The notes beneath the pieces were generated by a model, which made no database searches, was not told the DNA's origin, and worked only from the letters and a program-made list of their open reading frames with translations. Of a stretch of 64,000 nt of DNA, positions 37,496 through 48,146 are shown piece after piece. Numbering within the stretch: position 1 is the first letter of the stretch; every line of letters begins with the position of its first letter. The position numbers were made by a program, and so were the translations under genes. Origin of the DNA: Bedellia somnulentella (taxonomy: Eukaryota > Arthropoda > Insecta > Lepidoptera > Bedelliidae); assembly GCA_963576735.1 (NCBI GenBank), contig OY755178.1, forward strand, positions 12,586,001-12,650,000, written 5' to 3'.

Positions 37496-37941
37496 AATGA
37501 GAGGTTTTCTTTTTGAGAAATAAAAAAACAACATAGTTTCCTAGAGCTCTGTAGATGGCGTTGATGTAACTACGTTACTTACTTAAATTTTTTCTTCGTG
37601 GCCTCAATCGTGTTGCCACAATAATTTCGCCAATGTCAACTTTAAAAACATGTGTCACATCACCATAGAGTAACTTTTTGGCGAGTAAAAACAACAAAAA
37701 GAATGTTAAATATAAATACCGTCTTTGTTTATTTACTTTTAAGCTATCTTGGCTTAAACTGATATTTATTTAGACTTTTAAATCAGAACGTTTTTATGTA
37801 CGTTCCGTTTTACGGTATCATTACATCCAAGTATGAAAAACGGTGTGACGTTCCGTTCCTACCAGTAACATAGCAAAACTGGCGCCATCTATCCTGAGAA
37901 CAGGGAAGAAGAAAAAAAGAAAAAAAGGAAAACCTCTTATT
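37496..37941. mobile_element. MITE copy B (446 bp)
   Basis: It aligns along its whole length with 21191-21637 with few differences. The ends are AATGAGAGGTTTTC / GAAAACCTCTTATT. TA flanks the inner terminal repeat on both sides here, which would fit a TA target (Tc1/mariner-like), but copy A does not confirm this. Confidence 0.85.
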
Positions 37942-38157
37942 ACGGAATCCTGTAATGAGTGTGTTTTTTTAAAATAACATTGACAGTAAGTTTGTGTATA
38001 TCTATCAAATTTGACACTGACATGTTTTGCGTTTTAGGTTAGTTTTTTGATTTCATTTTTCTCAAAGAGTTTCAAAGTTTCTGAAATGAAAATGTTCTGA
38101 AAGTATTGTTATGTTAAGAGAAGTGATAATTTTACTCTGAAAAAGTAGTAGTTAACT

Positions 38158-41100
38158 ATGATTGGAAATTGCAACTTGAAGCTCAAGTTAAAATCACCAG
38201 AATTGCAAAATTTTAAATGGCTGTATAATTTAGTACCTTGTTTTCCAATTCATCCTTCAAATATTAGCATAATAACTGATCCAAAAAAGTTTTACGACAC
38301 ACTTTGCGAAAGGTTTAGAAATGCCCAGAAAAGAGTAGCAGTCGCTAGTTTGTACATCGGGACAGGGGCACTAGAAACTCGCCTTATGTCACTCACCAAG
38401 GAAAATATGTTGCAACGACAAAATGTTTCATTAAAAATCCTACTAGATTTCCAACGTGGTACACGAGGTGAAGTAAATTCTTCTACAATGCTGTGGGGAG
38501 TAATGGGAGATTTACATGGAAAATACAACTTACACTTATACCAAACTCCAAGGCTCTTTGGCACCTGGTCCAAAATACTGCCATCACGGTATAATGAACT
38601 GGTTGGCCTACAACATATGAAACTCTACATTGCTGATGACACCGTCATACTTAGTGGGGCTAACTGTTCTCACGATTACTTTACACAAAGACAAGATAGA
38701 TATATTGAAATCACGGATCCAAATTTAGCCAATTTCTACAATGAATTAATAGGTAATGTTAAGTAAGTCTACTATTTTTACTTTACTTTTATTTAACTTT
38801 AATTGAAAATAGTTTTTGAAATCATTATTGGGTTGCTATGTAGTGTCGGCTTAGAATAGCACTACCCCATTTCTTACGGTGGGTGTATGTAAGAGACGAC
38901 TAACGGTATTGGGGCTTTTTCAGGGAATTTGGGCAATGTGGTAGGAGACCCATCACCAACAACCTTTATTTTTACCATCTTTTCGCCACGCAACTTCCAA
39001 AAGTGGCTGAGGGATTTCTAATTCCTTAGCTCTGGCTACCCCTTCTAGGGATTTAAAGCTGTGAGTATATGTATGTATGTTTTTTTTAGTTAGTATGTAT
39101 TACCTTAGTCAAAATTCGGAACTTACTAAGGGCTAATCTGATCAGTGTACAGTCCTTGTATACTTATTTATGTTATTTTATAGATGATGCAGTTAGTAAA
39201 CCATCATCAAAGAACAAAAATCTTTTATTAGACTATATTTTGCTTTCTCATCATCAATAAATTAAAAATATCCGTCAGTCCCTTGTATAAAACCCTTAGT
39301 GAGATAACCTTACAGTAGTTATTCATAGTACCAAAATACAGCATGTATATTTTTTATTTCTCAATCATGATGTTATTTTTAGATGAAGTCTCTAAATTTA
39401 GTAAGTCCTGTAATGAAACTGGCATAGAAAAAAACCAAATGTACAGCAAAGAAGAACATATTAAAAAAGTCCAAAATAGTGTTAAATCTTTCATGAAAAA
39501 GTGGAAAGCAAAACAAGACAATAGTGCACTGGACTTAGAAGGTAAAATATGATTATTATTTATATTAATTAATAAGTACCTACCTTATTCTGACTTCAGA
39601 GCTCTTATCTAATAAACCTATTTGTTTGCTGCAAAGTTATCTTATAATAAAAATATTGTTAAAATGGTCTTTAATCCAGTATTTTTATTCTTATTCTCCT
39701 TGTATCATTTATTCCATTTTTATATGGAGGGTGTTTTATCTCAGCTGTTCACTCAAATTTTGTAGTTGCTAAAACTAACCCTATAAATAAGTTTCTTTTA
39801 TCTGTTTTAGCGCATAATAAAGATTCAGCATGGGTTTTCCCATTGGTACAAATGGGTGAATATGGGATCACACAAGATGAAGATGTCACGTCTAAGTTTT
39901 TCCAGACCGCCCCTGAGGATTCCAAAATAAGTCTTGCAACAGGTTATTTTAATTTAACGGAACATTACACCCGGACTTTGCTTCAAGATAATAAATCACA
40001 AATAAGCTTACTGATGGCCCATCCCAATGTAAGTAAAATTACAAGAGTATGTCATGTAAATAGTATTAGTAGTAGTATAGTATTTTAGAAAAAAGGAATA
40101 AGCTGTGTTGTGTAGTGTAGGCTAAGAATAGTAATACCCCATTTCCTCCTGTGGTTGATGAATAAGGATTAATTAATTTTTACCATCTTCTCCCCAAAGA
40201 TCGGTATTTGGTCAAATCACTATTACTTGCATATTTAGCTTCATGCAGTTTTTATTGTGTAATTCACATTACATTAACATGTTTTCAGGCAAATGGTTTC
40301 ATGGGCGCCGCAGGGCCAGCCGGTGGAATACCTTATGCATATTCGTTGATAGCTTCAGAGTAAGTATTTGTAATAAACCTGCTTAATTTGCTGCATTCTT
40401 TTGCATCTTTCAAAGACTTTTATAAACATAATAAAACTTTTATAAACATGAGTACCTTGTTTGGACAAATTAAACACAACTAAAATGAGGAAGACGCTGC
40501 GCAGCCATTTTAAACTCTTATTGCAAATTATATCCCGTTTTAACCGTGTAGTGTCGGCTCGGAATAGCACTACCCCGTTTCTACCAATGAGTGTACGTAA
40601 GAGGCGACTAACGGTATTCGGGCTTTCAGGGATTTTTGGGCGATGCGGTTGGAGACCCATCACCAACAACCTTTACCATCTTTTCCCCACTCAATTTTCC
40701 AAAAGTGGGTGAGGAGTTTCTAATTCCTTAGCTCTGGCTACCCCTTCTAGGGATTTATAGCCGTGAGTATTTGTATGTATGTATGTATATATCATCTTTT
40801 AAAACATATCAGCAGTTGGGAAATCTTATTCAAAAGGGTCATACGATTATCCTAATAAGAAAACATATAATACATTGCATGGAGCTGTGAGTAGTCTTAA
40901 GACTAGTCAGTCGGTGTCCGAAAAGGCTCGTTCAGTTTCAATTGGGGTGAGCAGATCAGCAGACAATATCGACGATCGCCATTTTGATTGCAACTTTCGA
41001 TCTTGGCTAACCTCTCGAACTTCATTTACTTTTATCAATATTTACATTTATGCCCTTTTTGCCCCTACACGGATTTGAAGCGCTTTACCGCTAGTTCATA

Positions 41101-43202
41101 AAGGCAGATTAAATCTGTTTTAATTTATTATTTAATATAGCCTACATATTTCCAGATTTTGGCAGAAAGTGAGAAAGGCAAAACAAGAAAATAGAATTAA
41201 ATTGTTAGAATATCAAAGAGAAGGATGGACGTTCCACGCCAAAGGGTTTTGGTTCGTATCTTTGAATTTAGTCACTGTCTCTATATTTAGAATAAGTTAA
41301 ACCATAAAAAAATGCTTGGATATTTTTTTTAAGTTAATATTGTCATGGATTCATGGTGAACATTGCCGGATAACCCGAAAATCAACTGATCTCATTATAC
41401 CTAATTAATTACTGAAAAACCTCTTATTTTTGGAGTGACCCATAAATTGATTGTAATGCTATGTTTACTTTAACAAATGAAAATTCATAATTTCAGAATT
41501 AATATAAATACAAGAATAATGATTGGTTTTTACTTTACTAAAGCAAATCGTGCAAACGACTAGTGTTCAAATCCTGGGTCGGGCCTATACCAATTTGTCT
41601 TTTCTAAAGACATATGTGTGGTTAATTTATCATGGTTGTTAACGGTGAGGGAAAACATCGTGAGGAAACCCACATGGCTGAGTTGTACTTAGTCATGTGA
41701 CAGTGTATTCGTACAAAACGGCGATAGGCCTGCCCCCTATCACGTGAGTACACTGTCCATGCAAAACGTGGGTACTCTGAACACCAGGTGACAAAGTCAC
41801 GTGATGTTCAGAAGTATAGTACCTCTGCCAACCCCTTCGGGGATATTCAGCGTGAACGTTTATGTTATGTTATGTAAAGCAAATACTGATAAATCAATTT
41901 TAATTATGCTGGTATAAATGCCTTTTCAGGTACTATCCGCCTGGAAGCAGTGTCCCGTGGGGCACAGTGGTGGGCTCAGCTAACTTGGGCGAGCGCTCCG
42001 TGAAACGAGACCTCGAAGCTCAAGCTGTGATACTCACTACTTCTCCTGATTTACAGGTACTTTTCTTATGCTCATATTTCTGTAAGAATGTGAGGTGGTT
42101 TATGCTATAAAAGGTCTTGAAGTTGAAGCGTTCTTTGAAAAGAACAATTTGATGGAATGAATGCCAAGTGAAAATTACAGGTTTAACCTTCAGCGCTCTT
42201 GAACAATGGCACTTTTCGGATTAATTAATGTTTAGAAACTGCAACTATAGTTGTACCATAGTATTAACGCTGAATCATAAATACTCTAAAACATATTTAA
42301 TATGGATGCAATCCTGACTTCTATAAGAAGTGCTATTTGATGGAATGGGTGCAGAGTGCAAACTTTTGGTATGGTTTCACTCTCAACGCCCTTGGGTAAC
42401 AAGGGCCATTTCCTATTTAGCGTTCTTTATAGATTCCACGGAAAGACAGTAGATTTAAATAATATATAAAGCATTTTCTGCCTAACCTAGAACTTTTTAT
42501 TGCAACAATTAAGATAGCTCAGTGGCTAAAACATGCGCCTATAATGCAGAGAAGCGTCGGTTCTTTTTCTTTTCATTTCAGCTTTTCTTAAGTCATGTCT
42601 GCATAATTTATCTTATTTGTTAACGGTGAGGGATTAACCGCTTTTCTAGACTTCGCTGTATGTGAATGACGTAGTCGTAATTTTTTAATATAATATTTCA
42701 TACCTTAAAGGTTAACTTATATAACCATCCTTTTTCTTCATCTTGCCAGAAGCCTATGGATAAGGACATCGCAGAACTTGTAGTTGTTCTTACGTTTAGG
42801 GACGCCTATTTCTCACAGTACATATGTGTGGGAACAGCAAAGATATACTGGCCAGTACACCCTGCTGTGTACCAACTTAGAATTTGTATTTATGTTTAGC
42901 TAGAGAAAAATTTCGATACCGCGATGTACGATTTTTTATGACGCTGCTAGTATGCGAGTGAGTTCGCCGTCTAGCTGTCGCCACATATGTATTGTATTTA
43001 CATACAATCTTAGAGAAACTATTATTTTCTTCGGCGTCATCACTTCACTATTAATGTATTATGTTTTAAATTCCAGCGTCGATTACATGACGAATGTCAA
43101 CAGCTTCACAAATACGCAACATTATGTACCGAGGATTTAGAAGAAAGGAAAACTCCGATGTGGGTGCGCGCTTCCGTGGGTCTCTTTAGGACTTACTTCT
43201 GA
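38158..43202 (+). CDS. PGS1: CDP-diacylglycerol-glycerol-3-phosphate 3-phosphatidyltransferase (PGS1)
   Basis: PGS1 makes phosphatidylglycerophosphate in mitochondria, the committed step to cardiolipin. Seven exons give about 463 residues: 38158-38752, 39383-39541, 39811-40028, 40289-40359, 41156-41251, 41930-42056, 43077-43202. It belongs to the phospholipase D superfamily. The first HKD box is LQHMKLYIADDTVILSGAN. The second is FHAKGFWYY followed by VGSANLGERSVKRDLEAQ, the reduced form usual for PGS1. Other family blocks are ASLYIGTGALE, LLDFQRGTRGE, NELVGLQH and TGYFNLTEHY. The start ATG follows an in-frame TAG at 38149, and the leader is basic/hydrophobic as for import. Exon 5 uses a weak donor (GTTCGT). 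Introns hold several retroposons. AATAAA signals are at about 43730-43745. It is convergent with ASRGL1. Confidence 0.92.
38842..39090 (+). repeat. Short RTE-derived element in PGS1 intron 1
   Basis: The complete block order runs from TGTAGTGTCGGCTTAGAATA to the tail GTGAGTATATGTATGTATG. No clear target duplication is seen. Confidence 0.85.
40108..40198 (+). repeat. Short RTE-derived element fragment in PGS1 intron 3
   Basis: It starts TGTGTAGTGTAGGCTAAGAA and keeps ATACCCCATTTCCTCC, then loses its middle and stops after TTTTACCATCTTCTCCCC. Confidence 0.65.
40541..40795 (+). repeat. Short RTE-derived element in PGS1 intron 4
   Basis: Whole copy from CGTGTAGTGTCGGCTCGGAA to the tail GTGAGTATTTGTATGTATGT. 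The hairpin-like CCCCTTCTAGGGA lies just before the GCCGTGA motif. Confidence 0.85.
40880..40935 (+). repeat. RTE-like LINE internal fragment
   Basis: GAGCTGTGAGTAGTCTTAAG followed by TCAGTCGGTGTCCGAAAAGG matches the LINE segment that encodes SLMSSQSVSEKAR (36790-36840). It is too short to say more. Confidence 0.6.
41549..41874 (+). repeat. SINE-A, 5'-truncated, in PGS1 intron 5
   Basis: It begins inside the head (CGTGCAAACGACTAGTG, just before the B box) and runs to the TTATGTTATG tail. A perfect 10-bp duplication TAAAGCAAAT (41539-41548 and 41875-41884) shows it inserted already truncated, as target-primed reverse transcription does. Confidence 0.92.
42508..42640 (+). repeat. Diverged tRNA-derived SINE in PGS1 intron 6
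   Basis: The head AAGATAGCTCAGTGGCTAAA is a good A box. The B box is lost. GTTAACGGTGAGGGATTAAC near the end matches the SINE-A word GTTAACGGTGAGGGAAAAC, so this is a distant SINE-A relative. Confidence 0.55.
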
Positions 43203-43910
43203 AGAAAATGTAGAAATATTTGTGAATGCAAATTTAATTTAGTCCAATGGACAATGGAAGCTGTTTAAAAATATTATTTATGTTGCTTCTTAAAGAGGCA
43301 AATAGATTGTTAAATATGTAATATAGTTAGATCAACCAAATTAAGGGTCATGTATTATAGGTAAAATTTAGAAAATATATTGCATTATTTATGCCATATG
43401 TCAGCAAATCTGGAACCATTTCTGCTAGTCAATACACAATAAAACACATTAGTGGCAATTAACATTCATCAATGGTACAAAGAAATGGAGTGGGCGTTAA
43501 GAGCTAACAGTATTACTACTATTTAATTTTGTTTTTGTACCAAATAATATTGTTGACCAAATAATAAGTTGTTTTTATAAATTATGTCTAATGAATGACA
43601 TACAAATACAAAGTAGGACATTTCCAGTTTATTGTGTAGCATTTTGAAAAATAGAGATCTCTGCAAATAGATATTAAGTTAACGATTGCATTGAGCATAC
43701 AGGGGAAAGTGCAATTGTCATACTTTGTACAAAATAAATAAAATAAAGACTAATCAAAATTTCATGGTTTTATTTAACAAAATATACATAATCTCTCCTT
43801 ATATAAATCGCGTTCGAACACTTGTGATTCATAAAATAGTCGTCAGCGTATTTTGTAACATAGTAATTTCAGTCTAACATAGTGTTTTCAGTCAATAAAG
43901 TTAATCATCA

Positions 43911-43945
43911 TATATACATACATATACTCACGCCATTAACTTCCA
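43911..43945 (-). repeat. RTE-like LINE 3' end fragment
   Basis: ACATACATATACTCACGCCA followed by TTAA is the exact reverse of the terminal TTAATGGCGTGAGTATATG of the LINE copy at 52817. It lies in the convergent gap between PGS1 and ASRGL1 (43203-44014), where I see no other feature besides polyadenylation signals. Confidence 0.7.
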
Positions 43946-44014
43946 CTTATAATATTATTTTTGAATATATGTAAATGTAATTAAAAGCGTAAATATTGAT
44001 TATCAAAAGAAGTA

Positions 44015-47000
44015 TTAATTTTGGTAATCCTCTTCATGCGCTTCATTTTGTTCAATTCCGTAATGATATTTGTTATCTTTTATATAAGCCCAGGACATTC
44101 GTTTGGATGAGAAATGAACACCGACGTCACCATTTTTGGACAATGTTATTGCTCCAGCGGTGTTATTTAGCCGCGCAGTCATACCTGAAAACAGGAATAT
44201 ATGATATAACTATATAGATTAACTTAGATACGTAGTATAACTGAATTGCCCGATTGTTAGAAAATTAAGACAATTCCACACTTTGGAGGAAAAGTTAAGT
44301 CTGTCCTGACTTCTATCACGGTAGAGGTCATTGTGAGACTTTAAAAATGTATAAAATTTGATTTTAAAAAAGGAGCCGAAAAATAAGAAACTAACAATCT
44401 TACCGTCTACTGCCTTCTGGGTGGCATTGTTAGCATCTTGGCCTCCCTCCATGAGTTTGATGATAGCATGCGCCAAACAATATTTTAATATCGATTCACC
44501 GTGGCCTGTAAGGTAACGGGGAAACTTGTAACTATTAAACTTATATGAATGTATGTATTACAAGTTTCAGAAGGAATTATAACGATGGAATTAGCAAATC
44601 ATAACTAATATCTTAGCAAGAGATAAAATTTCTGGCAAACAAGAGACAACTATCATGTTCCCAAGATTTTATGCGTGTCCCACCCAATAGATATAAACCA
44701 AATCCATCCACGTATATAATAAAATTACCAGTAGTAGAAACTCCTCCCACCCGATCGTCCGCATAAGTCCCACTGCCAATCTGCGGCGTGTCTCCTATCC
44801 TGCCCACGGACTTCCCGCTCATACCGCCCGTGCTGGTCGCGACCGCTATGTGACCTTCGGCGTCTATGGCCACTGCTCCTACCGTGCCTACACCGGCCTG
44901 AAAGTGGGAATAAGGTTTTTTGTTGTGTGACTGTTTTTTGATAGAGAAGCGAAGACGGGTATTGATTCACATTGTTGTTATGCTGTTCATGGTTTAACTA
45001 CCGATTTGTGTTAATATACTTTTACCTTATACTTTACTTTGTCAAAAAATTTAGTATTAAGACTAGCAGTCATCAAGTGTCAATTGTACTCTTATTGCTA
45101 AGATTATGCATCAATAGATATTTTTCCGTCTTAACAATGCTTTTCTTGATTGTAATATAAATAATATCTCTGAGGGCAATAAGTTGCGAACATTAGTATA
45201 GATTTTAATAAATAAGGAAAATTATTATACTATATTATAAGTCTGTTGTAAAGAATTACGCACCGCTATTTCTGTCCTTCCAAACTCGCCATGTTTCAAG
45301 AAGTTTTGTAAAGCAGCCTTGGCATTTGTACTAATAAGTGAATCCGGCGGAACAGTAGTGAAGCCCTGAAAAAAATACAAAGTATATGCAATAATACAAA
45401 TGCACACTAATTTTATATAGAGAAAAAAATATTTTTGTATGTTGGTAATGAATAGGACTCTGAAACCACAACACACCGAATAAAATAATTCTATCATCAA
45501 TATAATCTTACAACCACAGAACTATTTACCATTTCACTAAATATCATAAGGGATGAGTAGTGAAAAATAACCATACTCTTGCGGAGCTGAAGGGGTCTAT
45601 TAGTACTGTATAAAGTTGAGGAATGTCTAACCCCTTTTTTGGGATTGTAGCTCTGAATTTATAAAAAATCTTTTTTTTTTCATCCTACAAGGATTATAGA
45701 AAAACATGGTTTGTATTGAATTATAATCAAACTTTGTTTTTTTAATTTGATACAATCAATGTTTAATAAGATTAAAACTTTATGGAGTCTTGATTCTAGC
45801 AGTCATCTTATTTGCTTTAGCTACCTCATCTCCATAAAGAAATGATCAAAAATATGGTAACTAACCTTTTCCAGGGCAAAAAGCTTAGCACCCTCACCAC
45901 CTAATAGAGAATGTGGTGAATCTGTTAACACCTTGCGAGCAATACTGATAGGGTGTTCAAATTCTTTGACCAGGGTCACAGCACCTACATCAAGATTTCT
46001 TCCACTCATTATACTGGCTTCCATTTCTACTTCACCACGTACAGTAAGAACTGAGCCATATCCTAAACAGTACAATGAGGGTCTTATTAGAAAAAACATA
46101 AAATAATATTTTTTATCAAAATAAAAAGTTTTTTTTTATATTACTTATATACTAATTTCTCATTAATTATAATGATATATTGGCAATTTGATGCCCAACC
46201 TCAAGCCATTATTATTATTAGACGGGCGGTAAACGCCACGGGTTTCCGCACTGAGCCCGGCATGGCGGACCATTGTACGTGGACCAAGTGGTCAACTAGC
46301 TCTCCCAGCCTAATTCCGTCCAGAAGGCAAGTAGCTTATCCAGGTCAGCTACCGCCCCTGGGAGCGACTTTATTGTTCCTATAGTGTTTTTTCGGATATC
46401 GGCCACTCCAGTGCATTCCTGGAGCACGTGAGCGACCGTCTCATCAGCCTTCATGCACGCACGGCATAGAGGGCTATCGGTATCACCTCTAGCCATATTG
46501 GATCCCTTAAAGTATGTATAAATGTATATACCTATACATATATAAATGTACATATTCCGAAAACTTCCCACAGATGTAGGCTGACTATTGATTTTTGAAC
46601 AATTGAAGCAAACATAAATAAAAGATGTTATTAAAGGAAAGAAAAATTTCGACCCCGCCAGTGTCGAAATTTTTCTTTCCTTTAATAACATCTTTTATTT
46701 ATGAGTAATAATCCCCACATGAGGAATTCATGTCAAAAAATATTAAATTGAAGCAAACAACTCAAGCTCCAACAATCTTATCATCATCATCCTGCCAGAT
46801 CATACATGCCCTTTTATTCTTCAGACTACAGATACCTTTCTTTTTGAGTACATTATCTATTTCTTCTAAGCATGTTCTCTAAAGTCATAAGACTCAATAT
46901 CATGCAAGTGAGCATCAGATGATTGTTTAATTTGATTTGGTATTGCTCTTTTGTGCCTCAAGAAGTGAAGGAAATTCTTACAAAAAGAAGATATTATTTT

Positions 47001-47284
47001 ATTTTATAAAGATTACTAGGTAAGCGAGTTTATTTGCTTTTTACAGAGTTTATATATAAAACCTAAATGTTATTGTAAACCAAAAGATTATCCTTACCAG
47101 CATTAAAATTCTCATCTTTTTCCATAAAAACCACTGCTGCTTCAACAGCATCCAAAGGGGTACCCCCATTTTTTAACACTTCATAACCAATTGCTGCAGC
47201 TTTCTTCACACCAGTAATTTTACCTGCAACTCTATTATCTGGGATGTCACCCGCTCCGCCGTGGACGATTAATAAAGGTCTCAT
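44015..47284 (-). CDS. ASRGL1: Isoaspartyl peptidase/L-asparaginase (ASRGL1-like)
   Basis: This is an N-terminal nucleophile hydrolase that removes beta-aspartyl (isoAsp) linkages and hydrolyses asparagine in the cytosol. Six minus-strand exons: 47284-47098, 46062-45866, 45365-45264, 44897-44729, 44505-44404, 44184-44015, about 308 residues, the usual family length. The N-terminus RPLLIVHGGAGDIP is the family start. AGYGSVLTVRGEVEMEASIM follows across splice 1. GTVGAVAIDAEGHIAVATS holds the nucleophile Thr freed by autocleavage (ACG at about 44885-44883). TSTGGMSGKSVGRIGDTP and GSGTYADD form the substrate site, and STTGHGE follows. The start is the only ATG before the HGGAG motif. It is head-to-head with Smurf (about 860 bp apart). 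Confidence 0.92.
46185..46510 (-). repeat. LINE 3' terminal fragment with CCHC-like knuckle
   Basis: The minus strand encodes SPLCRACMKADETVAHVLQE, then the end FWTELGWES and a stop (46296). This Cys/His pattern is typical of the extreme C-terminus of some non-LTR polyproteins. A short 3' UTR follows and the fragment ends in TAATAATAATAA, a TAA-type tail as in I-like clades. It is unrelated to the RTE-like LINE and lies in ASRGL1 intron 1. Confidence 0.7.
46615..46745. mobile_element. Inverted-dimer SINE, short form (perfect hairpin)
   Basis: A perfect 39-bp inverted repeat (46615-46653 and 46663-46701) is separated by a 9-base loop CCCGCCAGT, which is the 3' remnant of a tRNA-like head. A unique 3' tail follows (TGAGTAATAATCCCCACATG and on). 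A 14-bp duplication AATTGAAGCAAACA (46601-46614 and 46746-46759) brackets the unit, so the hairpin inserted as one piece. The longer relative is at 57814-58222. Confidence 0.88.
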
Positions 47285-48146
47285 TGCAATTTTAACTAGG
47301 TCACAGACAGGCTGAAGTATTTTTATTTTAAAAAAAATGATTTAATAAGTATATATTTTTTTATTTTAATATTCAGCACTTATCAAATATTATAAAATCA
47401 AAAATTTAATTTATTATGAAAACAAACAAAGTTCGTGGTATCTTGGCCTGAGAAAAACCGGTGAAAGAACCAATGACGATACAATGAGTTACGTTCTTTG
47501 CTTGGTCATGAAACCAAACGTTTGTTCAGTAAATGCCTGTCTTATATTCTAAGTATCTCCACTAGATATCAGCCAACGCGATACAAAAGGTGTGAAGGTA
47601 TTATTTTTTATACGAAATAAGATGGACGTAAACACAAAACATATGTTTTGTATGTTTCTGATAAAAACCGTATTTCAATTTAATTTAACGACTCTGGCAA
47701 ACGTTCTTTTTGAGCCATACACAGTTAGTAAAGTCCATACCAAACCAAAATCAAAACTTTCAAACCAAATCGAATAAGCCCCTCGTCGAAGCAGGATCAT
47801 TCGACAATCTTTATGCGAAGTGGCATCAAAGTATACTCAACTCAATATCAATATTATGCTGACACTCTCTCGTACCTTTTACAAAAACGTTTAGTCACTT
47901 CGACAAAGTGAACTAGAAGCGTGTCAACGTGGCTAACATACTCTGCGCATTTGGGTACGGAATAAAGGTTAGACTCTCCTCCACTACTGTCTATTCTGTG
48001 GAAAGTAAGAGTAAATAAAAAAAAATTAGTCAAATATGGCCGTCGGAACGGAATGTAATTTTTAGAAATCATATTTTATGACTTGTGAGAAATGGCAATT
48101 GTAGTTACATGTATGTGATTCAATCAAACATTGATGTTCTAAAAGA
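47285..48146. promoter_or_regulatory. Divergent promoter region of ASRGL1 and Smurf
   Basis: The two start codons point away from each other across about 860 bp. No coding exon or repeat is recognised between them. A shared or bidirectional promoter is an inference from spacing; I see no decisive core-promoter motif. Confidence 0.45.

Noticed and set aside
38158..38766. PLD3/PLD4-like phospholipase D
   Set aside because: The first HKD box could suggest this, but ASLYIGTGALE, LLDFQRGTRGE and GWTFHAKGFW are specific to PGS1.
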